A stretch of DNA of 64,000 bases from VGBV01 sp963780395 (GTDB lineage Bacteria > Actinomycetota > Thermoleophilia > Solirubrobacterales > 70-9), in contig CAWABY010000004.1 of assembly GCA_963780395.1 (NCBI GenBank), forward strand, positions 1-64,000, read 5' to 3'. The notes beneath the pieces were generated by a model. The model did no database searches and was not told the origin of the DNA. It was given only the letters and a program-made list of their open reading frames with translations. The translations under genes and the position numbers were made by a program. Below, one piece after another: positions 17,093-24,933 of this stretch (position 1 is the first letter of the stretch; each line of letters starts with the position of its first letter).

Positions 17093-17443
17093 CTACTCGA
17101 GGTTCCAGCCGAAGTAGACCTCGGTACGGACGATCCTGTCCTCGTCGTCGAAGGTGATCACCTCGGTGTTGCGTCCCCTGCCACCGCCGGAGACGTCGCT
17201 TTCATAGGTGACGACGACCTCATCGCCCGATTCGATCACTCGGACGAACTCAAAGTCCTGGCCCCGCCCCGCCCCGGGCCAGCAGCGCTCAAAGTAAGCG
17301 TCACGGTCGAGCTTCGGGTCCGGAGGGGCGGAGAAGAGGAAGTCATCGCTCAGGCGCTGCTCGAAGAAGCTTCGGTCCCCCTCTGCAAACGCGGCATAGG
17401 AGTCGCGAACAATCTGCTTGCGGTCGGCAGCGATCCGCCGAGT
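17093..17443 (-). pseudogene. SnoaL-like gene without a usual start codon
   Basis: The minus strand holds 116 sense codons of SnoaL-like protein: QIVRDSYAAFAEGDRSFFEQ, DAYFERCWPGAGRGQDFEF, RVIESGDEVVVTYES, ending RTEVYFGWNLE and TAG. An in-frame TAG lies just before it at 17446-17444. No ATG, GTG or TTG occurs between that stop and the first helix; the only candidates are ATC (ATCGCTGCCGACCGC) and ATT. The downstream codons look well preserved, so either the start was recently lost or a rare start codon is used. It lacks the MSxEN head and ALEAAGL tail of the array genes. Confidence 0.6.
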
Positions 17444-17463
17444 CTAGTCTCGCGAGCGAGCAA

Positions 17464-17492
17464 GGGAACGGCCCGCCGGAGCGGGCCGTCCC
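17464..17492. terminator. Strong GC-rich hairpin, possible terminator
   Basis: GGGAACGGCCCGC-CGGA-GCGGGCCGTCCC can form a near-perfect 9-12 bp stem with a four-base loop. There is no T-tract on either side, so it may be a weak terminator or a processing structure. The rest of 17500-17676 contains no gene that I can support. Confidence 0.4.
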
Positions 17493-17676
17493 AGGTTGAA
17501 ACGGGCGACACCCGGCAAGCGAAAACGGCGTCCTAATCCGCTCTTTGTTTGCACCCTTTCACGTGGCCGAGACCGGGGGGTCGGCGAGGCGCTCCCTGGG
17601 GGCTCCTACATATACAAACCGCCTCCCTGCGCGGGGCGGACTAGTCGGTCCCGGGTCTGGCCCTAGCCGGGAACGG

Positions 17677-18084
17677 CTAGCCGATCACGCTGCGCAGGTC
17701 GAACGCCCGGATCGCCTCGGGTGAGGTGTCCGAGCAGTCGAAGAACTTGCGGTTGACGCACTCGTAGGCGGGGCCCTCGCCCTCGTAGGCGCGCTCGACC
17801 GTGAACTGGCATTGGGGCAGCGGCTCTCCGGTCATCTTGATGCCGCCGAAGCCGCCGCGCCCGGCGTCGGAGAGCAGGAAGAGGTCGAGGTTGATCTCTG
17901 CGCTGAAGACCTTGTTGACGCAGCCGATGAAGCGGCCGCCCGTGACGATGTCCTCGTAGGTGTAGAGGTAGCGGCAGCCCATCTCGATGCAGCCGGCGGG
18001 GTCCACGAGCTTGTCGCAGAAGCTCCGGCACTCACGGCACTCGCTGGCGCTCTTGGTCTTCTCCTGTGGCTGCTTCAGCGGCAC
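17677..18084 (-). CDS. Cysteine-rich conserved hypothetical protein
   Basis: A 135-residue cytoplasmic protein (no signal peptide) with nine cysteines: CRECRSFC near the N-terminus, then AGCIEMGCRYLYTYED, RFIGCVNKVF, PQCQFTVERA, YECVNRKFFDCSD. The CxxCxxxC plus CxxxxC spacing suggests a zinc-binding or Fe-S fold. Two repeats of the pattern G-x-C/E-C-V-N-K/R-x-F (FIGCVNKVFS and YECVNRKFFD) suggest an internal duplication. Function unknown. It lies just downstream of dnaE on the same strand. Confidence 0.7.
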   Translation of the reverse strand: MPLKQPQEKTKSASECRECRSFCDKLVDPAGCIEMGCRYLYTYEDIVTGGRFIGCVNKVFSAEINLDLFLLSDAGRGGFGGIKMTGEPLPQCQFTVERAYEGEGPAYECVNRKFFDCSDTSPEAIRAFDLRSVIG

Positions 18085-18171
18085 AGGGTGAGTCTATGCC
18101 TGGATCGGACGCTGTCCAGACGGGTTTTCGGACGCCCCTTGCGCTCGGAGCCGCCCTGTGGTAGCCGCTTT

Positions 18172-21100
18172 TCAGGCGGCGCGGGCGCCGGAGCCGAGCA
18201 GCGCGTCGAGCTCGGCGCGGAGCGCGGCCGAGGGCCGCACCCGGTACTCGTCCCCGAAGCGCAGGCGGCGGGTGCCCTCGCGCGTCTCCATCTCCAGCGT
18301 CACCTCGGAATCGCCCGGGAAGTGCTCGAAGACCGCCTTCAGCTCGTCCACCAGCGCGGGGCCGAACTCGCCGGCGTGGATGCGGAGCACGATCGGCTTC
18401 GGCGCCCGCGCCTGCCGCGCCCGCGCCACCTCGTCCTCGGTGGGCTCGAAACGCTCGAGCTCCTGGGCGACCAGCTTGGTCTGGCCCCGCTCCTGGTGGT
18501 CAAGCCGCCCCTTGACGAGAACGATGCTGTCGACGCCCAGCCACTCGACCGTTTCGCTGTACGACTTGCCCAGCACCAGTGTGTCGACCTGGCCCTCGAC
18601 GTCGTCGAGCGTCAGGAAGGCCATCGGGTCCCCACGCTTGGTCTTGTGGCGCTTGAACTCGGTGACGATGCCGCCGACTGTGACGATCGACCCGTCCTGC
18701 TTGCTCGACAGCTCCGAGAGTGGGCAGTCGACCCGCGCCCGCAGCGCCTCGCGGACCTCAGCCAGCGGGTGCGAGGAGAGGAAGGTCCCCAGCGTCTCCT
18801 TCTCCAACCGCAGCAGCTCGCGCTGGTCGTACTCGTCGAGGCCGATCGGCGGGTGCTGAACGCGGCCTGCGCCGCCCTCGTCGCCGCCCCCACCGCCCAG
18901 GTCGAAGATCGAGCCCTGTCCCAGGCGCGAGTCCTCCTGGGCCTTCTGGCCGGCGGCCGTCGCCATCGGCAGCGCATCGAGCATGCCGCGGCGGCTGGCG
19001 CCGGTGGAGTCGAGGGCGCCGCACTTCACCAGGCACTCAACAGCCCGCTTGTTGACCGCGCGGGTATCGACGCGCTCGCAGAAGTCATAGAGCGAGCCGA
19101 ACTCCCCGTCCCCAGAGCGTGCGTCCAGGATCGCCTGCACGGCCGCGTGGCCGACGTTCTTCACGGCGTCGAGTCCGAAGCGGATGCTGTTGCCGGAGAC
19201 GACGAAGCCGTGCTCGGAGGCGTTGACGTCGGGCGGCAGCACCTTGATCCCCATCTCGTCGCAGCGGTTGACGAAGAACGGCACCTTGTCCTTGGTCCTC
19301 ATCACGGTCGAGATCAGCGCCGCCATGTACTCGGCCGGGTAGTTGGCCCGCAGCCAGGCGGTGCGGTAGGCGATCAACGCGTAGCAGGCAGCGTGGCTGC
19401 GGTTGAAGGAGTAGTCGGCGGCGGCCTCCATCAGCGACCACAGGTCCGCGGCGACGCGCCGGTCGGTGTTCGAGGCGCCGAGGCCTTCCAGGAACTTCTC
19501 CCTCATGGTTGCCATCAGGTCGCGCTTCTTCTTCCCGATCGCCTTGCGCAGGTCGTCGGCCTCGGCCGGGCTGAAGCCGGCCATCTGCTTGGCGATCTCC
19601 ATCAGCTGCTCCTGGTAGATCACGCAGCCGTAGGTGGACTCGGTGATCGGGCGCATGCGATCGTCGGGGTAGCGGACGGTCTTCGGGTCCCGCTTGCCCT
19701 GGGCGTACTGGCCGATGTAGTTCATGGCCCCCGGGCGGTAGAGCGAGACCAGCGCCACCAGGTCCTGGAACTCGGTCGGCCGAACCTTCCGCAACGCGTC
19801 CCGCATTCCGTCGGACTCGAACTGGAAGACCCCGATCGAGTCCCCCCGCGAGAGCATCTCGTAGGTGGCCGGATCGTCGAGGGGGACGTCCTTGATCGCG
19901 ATGCTCTCGCCCCGGGAGCGCTCGACGATCTCGACCGCGTCCTCGATCACGTCGAGGTTGCGCAGGCCGAGGAAGTCCATCTTCAGCAACCCGATCTCCT
20001 CGATCGGGCCCATCGAATACTGCGTGACCATCTTGTAGGCGCGCTCGGGCTTGCCGCCGTTCCCGTTGCCGCCGTTGCCCCCGTTCGCGCCGGCCTCCCC
20101 CGCGCCGGCGCCGCGATCCTCGGCCAGCTGCAGGGGAACGATCTCGTGCAGCGGGCGGTCGGAGATCACGACCGCGGCGGCGTGGATCGAGTTGTTGCGG
20201 ACGATCCCCTCCAGCCCCTTGGCGACGTCGATGATCTTGCGCGCGTCGGGCTCTGAGTCGTAGGTGCGGCGCAGCTCCTGGCCGCTTCGCAGGCATTCCT
20301 CGAAGCTGGGGCTGCGGCCCATGATCGGCTCGGGGATCTGCTTCGCGAGACGGTCGCCCGCCGCGTAGTCGTAGCCCAGCACACGGGCGGCGTCGCGGGT
20401 GGCGGCTCGCGGGGCCATCTTGCCGAACGTGATGATCTGCGCGACGCACTCGCGCCCGTACTTGTCCTGGACGTAGCGGATCACCTGCTCGCGGCCCCGC
20501 ACCGAGAAGTCGATGTCGATGTCAGGCATCGACTTGCGGCCAGGATTGAGGAAGCGCTCGAACAGCAGGTCGTTGGCGATCGGGTCGATGTCGGTGATGT
20601 TGAGCGCGTAGGCGACGATCGAGCCCGCCGCCGAGCCGCGACCGGGCCCGACCGCGATCCCGTTCTCCTTCGCGTACTTGACGAAGTCCCAGACGATCAG
20701 GAAGTAGGACTCGAAGCCCATCTTCGAGATCACGCCGAGCTCGAACTCGAGGCGCTCGCGGGCCTCGGCGGGGACGGGGTCGCCGTAGCGCGCCGCCAGT
20801 CCCTCGCTCGCCAGCTGCCGCAGCATCTGCTCGGGCTCGGTGCCCTCCGGGGTCTCGTAGCGGGGCAGCAGCAGCTTGCCGAGTTCCATCTCCACCTCGC
20901 AGCGCTCCGCGATCTCGAGCGTGGTCGGGATCGCCTCGGGCCACTCGGCGAAGTCGTTCGCGAGCTCCTCGGGGCTCTTGAGGAAGAACTCGTTGGTATC
21001 GAAGCTCAGCTTCGGCTCGGCGACGGTGGACTTCGTCTGCACGCAGAGGAGCGCGGCATGATTGTCGTAGTCCTCGCGCGTCAGGTAGTGCACGTCCGCG

Positions 21101-21759
21101 GTCCCCACCAGCGGTCGGCCGACCTCGCGCGCCACCTTGACGATCCCCTCGTTCGCCTTGTCCTGCTCGGCGATGCCGTTGCGCTGCAGCTCGAAATAGA
21201 CCTGATCGGCGCCGAAGACGCCGATCAGGTCGTCGATGTGGGCGCGGGCGTCGTCGGGGCGGTCCTCGACGATGCGGCGGCAGAAGCGAGACTGCAGGCA
21301 GCCGGTCAGCGCCAGCACGCCCTCGGAGTGGCGCGAGAGCAGCTCCATGTCGAGGTTCGCCTTGCCGCGCGAGAAGCCCTCGAGGAACCCGGCCGAGCTC
21401 AGCATCGCCAGGTTGCGGAAGCCCTCGTTGCTGTGCGCGAGAAGGGTGAGGTGGTTGCGCTCGTAGCGCGTCTGGGAGGCGATCGCATTGCGGTCCTCCA
21501 CCAGGTAGGCCTCCATGCCGATGATCGGCTTGATCCCGTTCGCGTTGCAGGCCTTGTAGTGCTCGACCGCGCCGTTCATCACCCCGTGGTCGGTCAGGCC
21601 CAGCGCGGGCATCCCCAGCTCGGCGGCGCGCTCGGCCAGCGACATCCGCCCCACGTGCTCGCCCTTCTTGTTCTTCTTGCGCGGGCTCAGCTTGCAGGCG
21701 CCGTCGAGCAGCGAGTACTCGCTGTGGACGTGAAGGTGTACGGCGGCCCCGGCGCTCAC
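18172..21759 (-). CDS. dnaE: DNA polymerase III alpha subunit
   Basis: The replicative polymerase of 1195 residues. The PHP domain opens HLHVHSEYSLLDGACKLS and carries GLTDHG. The catalytic aspartates are in GRKSMPDIDIDFSVRGRE (residues about 408-423), with VGPGRGSAAGS upstream and HxxH-like SFNRSHAACYALIAYRTAWL downstream. An OB-fold follows near SIVTVGGIVTEFKRHKTKRG. Near residues 555-580 there is a glycine/asparagine-rich insert (GAGEAGANGGNGGNGNGG), probably a flexible loop. It has no N-terminal exonuclease of the PolC or DnaE2-specific type. Confidence 0.96.
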   Translation of the reverse strand: MSAGAAVHLHVHSEYSLLDGACKLSPRKKNKKGEHVGRMSLAERAAELGMPALGLTDHGVMNGAVEHYKACNANGIKPIIGMEAYLVEDRNAIASQTRYERNHLTLLAHSNEGFRNLAMLSSAGFLEGFSRGKANLDMELLSRHSEGVLALTGCLQSRFCRRIVEDRPDDARAHIDDLIGVFGADQVYFELQRNGIAEQDKANEGIVKVAREVGRPLVGTADVHYLTREDYDNHAALLCVQTKSTVAEPKLSFDTNEFFLKSPEELANDFAEWPEAIPTTLEIAERCEVEMELGKLLLPRYETPEGTEPEQMLRQLASEGLAARYGDPVPAEARERLEFELGVISKMGFESYFLIVWDFVKYAKENGIAVGPGRGSAAGSIVAYALNITDIDPIANDLLFERFLNPGRKSMPDIDIDFSVRGREQVIRYVQDKYGRECVAQIITFGKMAPRAATRDAARVLGYDYAAGDRLAKQIPEPIMGRSPSFEECLRSGQELRRTYDSEPDARKIIDVAKGLEGIVRNNSIHAAAVVISDRPLHEIVPLQLAEDRGAGAGEAGANGGNGGNGNGGKPERAYKMVTQYSMGPIEEIGLLKMDFLGLRNLDVIEDAVEIVERSRGESIAIKDVPLDDPATYEMLSRGDSIGVFQFESDGMRDALRKVRPTEFQDLVALVSLYRPGAMNYIGQYAQGKRDPKTVRYPDDRMRPITESTYGCVIYQEQLMEIAKQMAGFSPAEADDLRKAIGKKKRDLMATMREKFLEGLGASNTDRRVAADLWSLMEAAADYSFNRSHAACYALIAYRTAWLRANYPAEYMAALISTVMRTKDKVPFFVNRCDEMGIKVLPPDVNASEHGFVVSGNSIRFGLDAVKNVGHAAVQAILDARSGDGEFGSLYDFCERVDTRAVNKRAVECLVKCGALDSTGASRRGMLDALPMATAAGQKAQEDSRLGQGSIFDLGGGGGDEGGAGRVQHPPIGLDEYDQRELLRLEKETLGTFLSSHPLAEVREALRARVDCPLSELSSKQDGSIVTVGGIVTEFKRHKTKRGDPMAFLTLDDVEGQVDTLVLGKSYSETVEWLGVDSIVLVKGRLDHQERGQTKLVAQELERFEPTEDEVARARQARAPKPIVLRIHAGEFGPALVDELKAVFEHFPGDSEVTLEMETREGTRRLRFGDEYRVRPSAALRAELDALLGSGARAA

Positions 21760-21841
21760 TGACTCATCCTGTCAATCGGGGCAGATGCCAAGGCCCATGT
21801 TCTGCGCATGAAATGCGCACATTCGGGGAGTATTCGGCCAC

Positions 21842-22282
21842 ATGATCTGGCTGCTGCGACACGGTGACGCCGAGGACGGCGCGGGCAAGCCCGACGCCGA
21901 GCGCGAGTTGACGAAGAAAGGCGAGCGCCAGTCCCGCGAGGCCGGCCGGGCGATGAAGGCGATCGGCGTCAAGCTCGACGTCTGCCTCTCGAGCCCCAAG
22001 GTGCGGGCCCGCCAGACGGCCGAGCTCGCCTGCGCGGAGCTGGGCGCGTCCATCGAGCTCGACGAGCGGCTAGCCGGCGGTGACTTCGACCCGCTCGAGC
22101 TGGCCGCGGGCCGCGGCGAAGTGCTGCTGGTGGGCCATGAGCCCGACTTCTCGCGCGCCGTCGCGATCGTCACCGGCTCGCGGGTGAAGCTGAAGAAGGG
22201 CGGGCTGGCCGGCGTTGACGATCATCTCCTGCACGCGCTGCTGCGGCCCAAGGACCTGGGCCGGATCGCCGACAGCGAGTAG
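21842..22282 (+). CDS. sixA: Phosphohistidine phosphatase SixA
   Basis: A 146-residue histidine phosphatase that removes phosphate from phosphohistidine in signalling proteins. The catalytic LLRHGDAED sits at the N-terminus, with LSSPKVRARQTAEL and LVGHEPDFSRAV holding the second arginine and histidine of the phosphoglycerate-mutase fold. Length and motif spacing match SixA. It is divergent from dnaE, with an 82-base gap. Confidence 0.9.
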   Translation: MIWLLRHGDAEDGAGKPDAERELTKKGERQSREAGRAMKAIGVKLDVCLSSPKVRARQTAELACAELGASIELDERLAGGDFDPLELAAGRGEVLLVGHEPDFSRAVAIVTGSRVKLKKGGLAGVDDHLLHALLRPKDLGRIADSE

Positions 22283-22319
22283 GAAGCGCCGCTTTGCACG
22301 GAAAGCGATGCTCTGCGAC

Positions 22320-22745
22320 CTACGGGAGCTGGGAGCTGGACTCCGGAGCGAGGCCGAGATCGGCGAGCGCGCGCTCGCGGCGCGTGTAGAAGACGTGCCT
22401 CGTCACCTTGCCGCTGCGGACGTGGAACAGGCCCGCTCCCTTTGCCTGGATCTGCCCGAGCTCGAGTCCACTCTTCTTTGCGCGCCCGCTGAGGTGGGCG
22501 AGCACGAGCACGCGCTCGCCGTCGAGTTCGCGGTACTCCTCCGCCAGGGCCCTGACGTCCTCCCAGGCGCTCAGGAACTCGCGGAAGCCCGCTGCCATCC
22601 CGGCCAGCCCTGTCCATCTGCCAGGTGCGGGCCCATCGGCGATTACGTACTCGATCTCGGGGTCCGCCCACTCGGCCGCACTGAAGTCACCACGCTCCCA
22701 CGCCGCGAAGATCGATTGAACGAGCTCGAGATTCGCCGACGCCAC
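22320..22745 (-). CDS. SnoaL/NTF2-like protein, divergent member
   Basis: A 141-residue protein of the same fold: LVQSIFAAWERGDFSAAEWADPEIEYVIADGP, ALAEEYRELDGERVLVLAHLSGRAKKSGLELG and HVRSGKVTRHVFYTRRERALADLGLAP. It begins MASANLE from a GTG and ends ...SSSQLP, so it lacks both array-specific ends; ALADLGLAP may be a drifted relic of the ALEAAGL tail. A GATACT box ends six bases before the GTG, so it may also be leaderless. Confidence 0.8.
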   Translation of the reverse strand: MASANLELVQSIFAAWERGDFSAAEWADPEIEYVIADGPAPGRWTGLAGMAAGFREFLSAWEDVRALAEEYRELDGERVLVLAHLSGRAKKSGLELGQIQAKGAGLFHVRSGKVTRHVFYTRRERALADLGLAPESSSQLP

Positions 22746-22751
22746 GAGTCA

Positions 22752-22757
22752 AGTATC
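22752..22757 (-). promoter_or_regulatory. GATACT -10-like box before the divergent SnoaL gene
   Basis: GATACT on the minus strand is followed by TGACTC and the GTG at 22745. The gap of six bases leaves no room for a ribosome-binding site, consistent with a leaderless message. Confidence 0.4.
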
Positions 22758-22787
22758 CCGGCTTCGGGAAGGGCAGCGAACCGGCGC

Positions 22788-22855
22788 TCAGTATCTCGTT
22801 TGGCCCTGAACCGGCTGAGGAGGAGCTATCGACTGGTCAGAGCGCCTACTCCGAC
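22788..22855 (-). repeat. Degenerate copy of the SnoaL inter-gene promoter segment
   Basis: Read on the minus strand from the end of the 22846 gene, this stretch matches the segment at 24870-24942 over about 70 bases: GTCGGAGTA, then CTCTG-CAGTC--TAGCTCCT, then GGCCA, ending at CGAGATACTG (22797-22788). Here the GGGCGATG that should follow the GATACT box is gone and no gene starts. It is a relic of an array head with its promoter. Confidence 0.55.
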
Positions 22856-23253
22856 AGCCCGGCGGCTTCGAGGGCCTCGGCCTTGGTGGCGTACATCTTG
22901 AGGTGCAGGACCTTCCCGTGGTTGAACCTGACAACCGACGCCGAGCGTGGGGCCGCGAATGGAACTCCCGTTGTCTTCCCCTTGCCGAAAGCGGCGGCGT
23001 TGACGCAGACCAGCTCATTGACACCGACCGCGACGACGTCGGGAAGCTCGGCCTGCAGCTCCTCCCAGGCAGCGGCCATATCGTGGAACCACCGCTCAAT
23101 CCCACGGTGCCCGCGGTAAGTCGGGGTGCCGATCAGGATCCTGCCGAAGTCGAGTTCGATGTCGGGGTCACAGCAGCTCAACGCAGCAGCGAGATCACGC
23201 CTATTGGACGCGTCGATGAATCGCCGCAAGACCTCGACGTTCTCCTCCGACAT
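22846..23253 (-). CDS. SnoaL/NTF2-like protein (array B, last gene)
   Basis: A 135-residue paralogue: MSEENVEVLRRFIDASNRRDLAAAL, CCDPDIELDFGRILIGTPTYRGHRGIERW, then VVAVGVNELVCVNAAAFGKGKTTGV, and the tail KAEALEAAGLSE. Its middle part differs most from its neighbours, with the usual RGRESG turn replaced by FGKGKTTG. The ATG lies three bases after the TAG of the upstream gene, whose GAGGAG codons form the ribosome-binding site. Unknown ligand. Confidence 0.85.
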   Translation of the reverse strand: MSEENVEVLRRFIDASNRRDLAAALSCCDPDIELDFGRILIGTPTYRGHRGIERWFHDMAAAWEELQAELPDVVAVGVNELVCVNAAAFGKGKTTGVPFAAPRSASVVRFNHGKVLHLKMYATKAEALEAAGLSE

Positions 23254-23256
23254 CGC

Positions 23257-23667
23257 CTACTCCTCAAGCCCTGCGGCTTCGAGGGCTTCTTTGGGATCGA
23301 GGTATTCGCGAACCCGAACCGCCTTTCCGTTCTTGTACTCGACCACCCAGGCGCCAGGGAACTCGACCGGGGCGCCGCTTTCCTGGCCACGCGCGCGGAC
23401 GCGGCCGATCCCGACGATTCGCTCGCCAAGGTCCCTGGTCTCCGAGATGGCGACCTGGACCTCCCCGAGCGTCTCGTACCACTCTCGGAGCTCGTCGCGG
23501 ACGCCCTCGTGTCCCCGATACACCGCCGCTACCCCCCCGAGCATCACCACCTGGAACACCGGGTGCCACTCCACCTCGGCGTCGAGACCCTCCAGGAACG
23601 CGTCGATGTCTCCGCGGTTGAACGCGTCGATTCCGCGCTTGAAGGCATCGACGTTCTCCGCCGACAT
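23257..23667 (-). CDS. SnoaL/NTF2-like protein (array B)
   Basis: A 136-residue paralogue: MSAENVDAFKRGIDAFNRGDIDAFLEGLDAEVEWHPVF, VYRGHEGVRDELREWYETL, TRDLGERIVGIGRVRARGQESGAPVEF, WVVEYKNGKAVRVREYLDPKEALEAAGLEE. The D-x-E-V-E-W-H motif in strand 1 and the G-K-x-V/I-R-x-x-x-Y/F motif before the tail are shared with most copies. It is separated from both neighbours by exactly TAG plus three bases. Confidence 0.87.
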   Translation of the reverse strand: MSAENVDAFKRGIDAFNRGDIDAFLEGLDAEVEWHPVFQVVMLGGVAAVYRGHEGVRDELREWYETLGEVQVAISETRDLGERIVGIGRVRARGQESGAPVEFPGAWVVEYKNGKAVRVREYLDPKEALEAAGLEE

Positions 23668-23670
23668 CGC

Positions 23671-24075
23671 CTACCCCTCGAGCCCGGCGGCTTCGAGGGC
23701 TTCGGCCCAACTCAGGAAGCCTTCGGCCCTTACCAGCTTCCCACCCCGCAACGTATATATCCAAGCGATAGGCGAGTCGATTTCCAGCCCGCTCTCCCGC
23801 CCCCGGGCGTGGAAGTGTCCAAGCATGAGGACGCGATCGCCGAGATCGCGGTACTCGGGCTCAAGCGGCCGCAACTCCTCGAAAGCGGCGTCGGATTCGG
23901 CCATCCACTTACGGACGCCGTCATGGCCGCGATAGGTATTCCCCTCGGCTCCGCCGATGATCGCCGAGTGAAGTTCTGCCTCGGGATCGATGTACCGGAG
24001 GCCAGCCTCGGTGTCCCGACGAACGCCAAGTGCCTCGAAGACGCGCTTACAGACTTCGACGTTCTCCTGCGACAT
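23671..24075 (-). CDS. SnoaL/NTF2-like protein (array B)
   Basis: A 134-residue paralogue: MSQENVEVCKRVFEALGVRRDTEAGLRYIDPEAELHSAIIGGAEGNTYRGHDGVRKW, YRDLGDRVLMLGHFHARGRESGLEIDSP, YTLRGGKLVRAEGFLSWAEALEAAGLEG. It is much closer to the 11558-11959 gene (12 kb away) than to its immediate neighbours. That pairing suggests copying between arrays. The tail EG instead of EE or SE slightly weakens the downstream Shine-Dalgarno (GAGGGG). Confidence 0.87.
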   Translation of the reverse strand: MSQENVEVCKRVFEALGVRRDTEAGLRYIDPEAELHSAIIGGAEGNTYRGHDGVRKWMAESDAAFEELRPLEPEYRDLGDRVLMLGHFHARGRESGLEIDSPIAWIYTLRGGKLVRAEGFLSWAEALEAAGLEG

Positions 24076-24078
24076 CGC

Positions 24079-24867
24079 CTACTCCTCAAGCCCGGCGGCT
24101 TCGAGGGCCTTATCCGGTTCCCGGAACGCACGAAAGCGCACAACCTTCCCGGTTCGGAACTTGAGCATCCATCCCGCGGGGGTCTCGGTTTCAGCTCCGC
24201 TGCCCCTCCCGCGGTAGTGAATGCGACCTACCAGCAAGGCGACGTCCCCGACCGCAATCCCATCGTCAACGTCGGCACGCACGATTTCCCACGCTTCGGC
24301 CAGGTCGTGCAGGTAACGACGGGTGCCCTCGTGACCGCGGTATACGCCTCCCTCGCCAAGCTCCGCGAAGAACGAGTGCCATTCCACATCGGGACTCGCC
24401 AATGCCGTCAGGCGAACGCGATCGCCCTGACTGAGCGCTTCCATCACCGCTCTGGCGAGGTCCAAAGTCTCCTCCGACAGCCCGGCGGCTTCGAGGGCTT
24501 CGTTGCGGGTCCCGTACTCGCAGCAGTACACGATCTTCCCGCTGCGCACTTTCCAGTGCGCATAGTCATGGTCCTCAACCACGATCCCGCTCCCCCAACC
24601 TCGGCCCCATTCGCGGAGGACGGAGAACACATTCTCCCCGCTCCCCCTCAGTTCCTGGATCTCGAGGCCGTAAGTTCCCTCCTGAAATGTCTGGCGCCAG
24701 CGTTCGCGGCGCCTCAGGGCAGCATCCCGACCGAGCAAGGGGGTTTGGTTCTCCTCCTGCGGATACCACTTGACCGCGGGATCGAGCGTTTCGAGCCATG
24801 TCTCGACGTCATTCGCGAAGCTTTCGATGGTTCTGCGGACGACCGCGAGGTTTTCGTCCTCCGACAT
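24079..24867 (-). CDS. Two-module SnoaL/NTF2-like fusion protein (array B, head gene)
   Basis: A 262-residue protein made of two SnoaL modules. Module 1 is MSEDENLAVVRRTIESFANDVETWLETLDPAVKWYP to RNEALEAAGLSE; module 2 continues directly ETLDLARAVMEALSQGD to DKALEAAGLEE. The joint reads CTG TCG GAG GAG ACT TTG GAC. An ordinary joint would read CTG TCG GAG TAG GCG ATG TCG GAG GAG. Thus 15 bases between two TCGGAG repeats are missing and the stop and start are lost in frame. Module 1 is the most diverged in the array (WGRGWGSGIVVEDHDYAHW). The gene has its own GATACT box nine bases upstream. Confidence 0.88.
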   Translation of the reverse strand: MSEDENLAVVRRTIESFANDVETWLETLDPAVKWYPQEENQTPLLGRDAALRRRERWRQTFQEGTYGLEIQELRGSGENVFSVLREWGRGWGSGIVVEDHDYAHWKVRSGKIVYCCEYGTRNEALEAAGLSEETLDLARAVMEALSQGDRVRLTALASPDVEWHSFFAELGEGGVYRGHEGTRRYLHDLAEAWEIVRADVDDGIAVGDVALLVGRIHYRGRGSGAETETPAGWMLKFRTGKVVRFRAFREPDKALEAAGLEE

Positions 24868-24876
24868 CGCCCGCGC

Positions 24877-24882
24877 AGTATC
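24877..24882 (-). promoter_or_regulatory. GATACT -10-like box of the fusion gene
   Basis: GATACT on the minus strand, nine bases, then the ATG at 24867. The preceding 45 bases (CTACTCGGCTACGCCA-GGCCAGAGCGG) are nearly identical to those at the next array head, showing that the promoter was duplicated with the gene. Confidence 0.5.
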
Positions 24883-24933
24883 CCGCTCTGGCCGTGGCGT
24901 AGCCGAGTAGGAGCTACGGACTGACCAGAACGC

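Noticed and set aside
17075..17536. A plus-strand gene of 153 codons
   Set aside because: The minus strand over the same span encodes a convincing SnoaL-like protein; the plus frame has no family resemblance.
17812..20256. An 814-codon open frame on the strand opposite dnaE
   Set aside because: Long antisense frames are common in GC-rich genes. The composition (Ala/Gly/Val/Leu/Arg runs, many His and Asp) is that of a shadow, and the minus strand clearly encodes DnaE.
22903..24924. A 673-codon plus-strand frame through SnoaL array B
   Set aside because: It stays open across joints because all array genes have the same frame relationship. Its translation shows repeated fragments of the joint (HRLLLKPGGFEG), which is an antisense reading of ALEAAGL.
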